From DAINPP01 sp963667315 (GTDB lineage Bacteria > Thermotogota > Thermotogae > MWEM01), in NCBI GenBank assembly GCA_963667315.1, contig OY763325.1:1922001-1986000 (forward strand): DNA of 64,000 bases, written 5' to 3'. How positions within the stretch are numbered: position 1 is the first letter of the stretch; every line of letters starts with the position of its first letter. This document shows, in pieces, positions 62,546-64,000 of the stretch. The notes beneath the pieces are model-generated. The model was not told the DNA's origin, did not search any database, and saw nothing but the letters and a program-made list of their open reading frames with translations. The translations under genes were made by a program, and so were the position numbers.

Positions 62546-62551
62546 TATAAT
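62546..62551 (+). promoter_or_regulatory. -10 element of the PAS kinase gene
   Basis: TATAAT 35 bases before the start codon. A weak -35-like CTTTAA lies 17 bases upstream. The remaining 330 bases towards the divergent gene are AT-rich with no gene. Confidence 0.5.
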
Positions 62552-62585
62552 AAATTAATATTTTCTCTTTGAAAGAAGTGATCGA

Positions 62586-64000
62586 ATGGAAAACAAACCG
62601 GAAAGAGATTTTCACTTATTGGAACTTTCTGAGACACCGTTTGCTTATAAAAAAATCATAAGAGACGAGGAGAAAAACATTTCAGATCTCATCTTTTTAT
62701 ATGCTAACCAGGCATTTGAGAAATTATTCGGTATTTCCAAAAAAGACATCCTCACAAAATCCGAATCCGACTGTTTTGGTGAAGCACGAATGCCTTCCAA
62801 TCTCACATTCAAACAATTATTGTCTGATGAAACGGGAGAAAAGAGCGTTGAGGACATCTTCTACTTTAAAAACCGAAACAGATGGGTTCGTTCTTCGGCA
62901 AAAAAAGATACCGATGATCGGATACTCGTCACCTACTTTGATATAACGTCTGAAAAAGTGCTGCTTGAGAATGCCAATGATATATTCAACAGTATCCGAA
63001 TCGACAATGAAACGATCGTAAAGCGGTTCCATCAGATTGCAAATTCGACCTTCTCATTTTTCTGTCGCTTTCGCGAAGAAAGTGATACCATTTCAGAACC
63101 GGTAAGCTTTTTTTCGATCCCGGAATTTAAAGAGCTGTCCTCCTGGCTCTTATCCTCGTCTCATCTTCGGGCAACTTTTTTCACCAATAATCAATTTGAC
63201 CACTATAAAAGACTTGATCAATTCAAGACCAGTCGAGATTTTACCGATGGGGATGTTTTAAAACGAATAATCAGCACCTTTCCCGATCATCTATTCAGAG
63301 TCTATCCGATCTCACTCGGCGGTCACGTTTTCGGTGTATTCTTTGCAATCTTAAAGGATCTCAACAAATTGGGGGATGAGGTCTATACCGAAACATATAT
63401 CAAGCAGATTTCCCTGTCGATGATGTCAAAAATGAAGGAAATTGAAAAATCAAACACGGAAAAACGACTGAAAGAAAGTGAAGAAAAATTCAATTCTGAA
63501 AGATTACTGGCATTGAACCGTGAAAAAAACAATCGTAAGCTGCTGCAGTCGATTTTGGATACCCTTCCGGGAGCCGTCGTTGTCATCAACAAAGCATTCA
63601 ACATCACCGCTTTTAACGCGAGAAGCTCTTCGAAAATGACAATGAAAGATAAGTCTTATGATAAGATCATCAACAGAAAATGTTATGAAGTCTTTGAAAA
63701 ACTGGACAATATCTGCAAGGATTGTAATTTCAACAAGCTGATCAATCAAAGCACCCCTTTTTCAGAGATCCGGGAGAATACAAATCTTGATGGCAGCAAA
63801 AGATACACAAAACGCTACTACGCGCCGCTTGTTGATGAAAAGGGTGATGTGACCAATCTGATCGAATATGTGGAAGACATAACGGATCTGATTCAGGCAG
63901 AAAAAAACGCCGAAAAGGCCAATCGTGCCAAGACGGAATTTCTAATGAATATGAGTCATGAACTCCGAACCCCGCTCAACGGGATACTGGGGTTTTCCGG
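62586..64000 (+). CDS. PAS-domain sensor histidine kinase (C-terminus cut by window edge)
   Basis: The ATG at 62586 follows GAAAGAAGTG, and the frame stays open to the window end (471 complete codons). No transmembrane segment is seen, so it is probably cytoplasmic. PAS 1 (about 15-125) contains YANQAFEKLFGISKKDIL. A middle region (about 130-280) of GAF-like size follows, then a short coiled coil (285-320). PAS 2 (about 320-435) has RKCYEVFEKLDNICKDC, placing three cysteines in a C-x(12)-C-x2-C arrangement. The H-box NMSHELRTPLNGILGFSG starts the HisKA domain right at the edge. The catalytic ATPase and any receiver lie outside the window. By its H-box it is closely related in type to the hybrid kinase at 57149-59401. 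The signal could be redox- or metal-linked through the cysteines, but that is a guess. Confidence 0.92.
   Translation, partial: MENKPERDFHLLELSETPFAYKKIIRDEEKNISDLIFLYANQAFEKLFGISKKDILTKSESDCFGEARMPSNLTFKQLLSDETGEKSVEDIFYFKNRNRWVRSSAKKDTDDRILVTYFDITSEKVLLENANDIFNSIRIDNETIVKRFHQIANSTFSFFCRFREESDTISEPVSFFSIPEFKELSSWLLSSSHLRATFFTNNQFDHYKRLDQFKTSRDFTDGDVLKRIISTFPDHLFRVYPISLGGHVFGVFFAILKDLNKLGDEVYTETYIKQISLSMMSKMKEIEKSNTEKRLKESEEKFNSERLLALNREKNNRKLLQSILDTLPGAVVVINKAFNITAFNARSSSKMTMKDKSYDKIINRKCYEVFEKLDNICKDCNFNKLINQSTPFSEIRENTNLDGSKRYTKRYYAPLVDEKGDVTNLIEYVEDITDLIQAEKNAEKANRAKTEFLMNMSHELRTPLNGILGFS

Noticed and set aside
1..64000. Insertion sequence, transposon or prophage driving the duplications
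   Set aside because: No transposase, integrase or terminal inverted repeats are visible next to any repeat edge; homologous exchange between copies explains the pattern.

Overview
This is a bacterial window. It has lipoprotein signal peptides, strong GGAGG-type ribosome binding sites, rho-independent terminators, two methyl-accepting chemotaxis receptors and two hybrid-type or PAS-type histidine kinases. The promoters I could pick out share an extended -10 of the form TRTGnTAAAAT, the pattern described for Bacillota-type sigma-A. TGA behaves as a stop. Together these suggest a motile, mesophilic, probably anaerobic bacterium of Bacillota or Thermotogota type, but I cannot place it with confidence. 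I see no rRNA, tRNA, CRISPR array, transposase or phage gene.

The window is dominated by an array of six giant paralogous lipoproteins on the minus strand: member 1 at 1-2932 (cut by the window edge), member 2 at 3204-10232, member 3 at 10413-18893, member 4 at 22090-29322, member 5 at 31960-39252 and member 6 at 46046-51919. Each has a lipobox, four fibronectin-III-like domains, four SwmB/SbsA-type Ig-like repeats, then a variable number of right-handed beta-helix cassettes separated by small beta-sandwich domains, and a terminal Pmp-like beta-helix that ends in a shared C-terminal signature. Members 2-5 carry a front part (about 2.7-2.9 kb) that is nearly identical at nucleotide level, while their distal halves are mosaics. 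Member 1 switches abruptly from diverged to near-identical sequence at about base 2150. Member 6 has the same plan but no nucleotide-level homogenisation. This looks like a surface-protein locus shaped by gene conversion and cassette shuffling.

Between and beside the array lie an internalin-like leucine-rich-repeat lipoprotein (19270-21828, plus), a tandem pair of secreted proteins with an HHSCG motif (29680-31607, minus), two chemotaxis receptors (40090-43785, plus), and three GLUG-motif lipoproteins that share an unnamed N-terminal domain (43873-46020, 52047-56651 and 59779-62142, minus). A membrane hybrid histidine kinase (57149-59401, minus) and the 5' part of a PAS-domain histidine kinase (62586-64000, plus) complete the window. 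The 1534-residue GLUG protein also carries one beta-helix cassette of the type used by the giant array, so modules have moved between families.

Most of the large genes have their own promoter and terminator. The clear operon is member 6 followed by the 715-residue GLUG lipoprotein after a 25-base gap. Functionally the region reads as a cell-surface and environmental-sensing island: adhesin-like or polymer-binding lipoproteins outside the cell, and chemotaxis and two-component receptors in the membrane. Substrates and partners cannot be read from the sequence.
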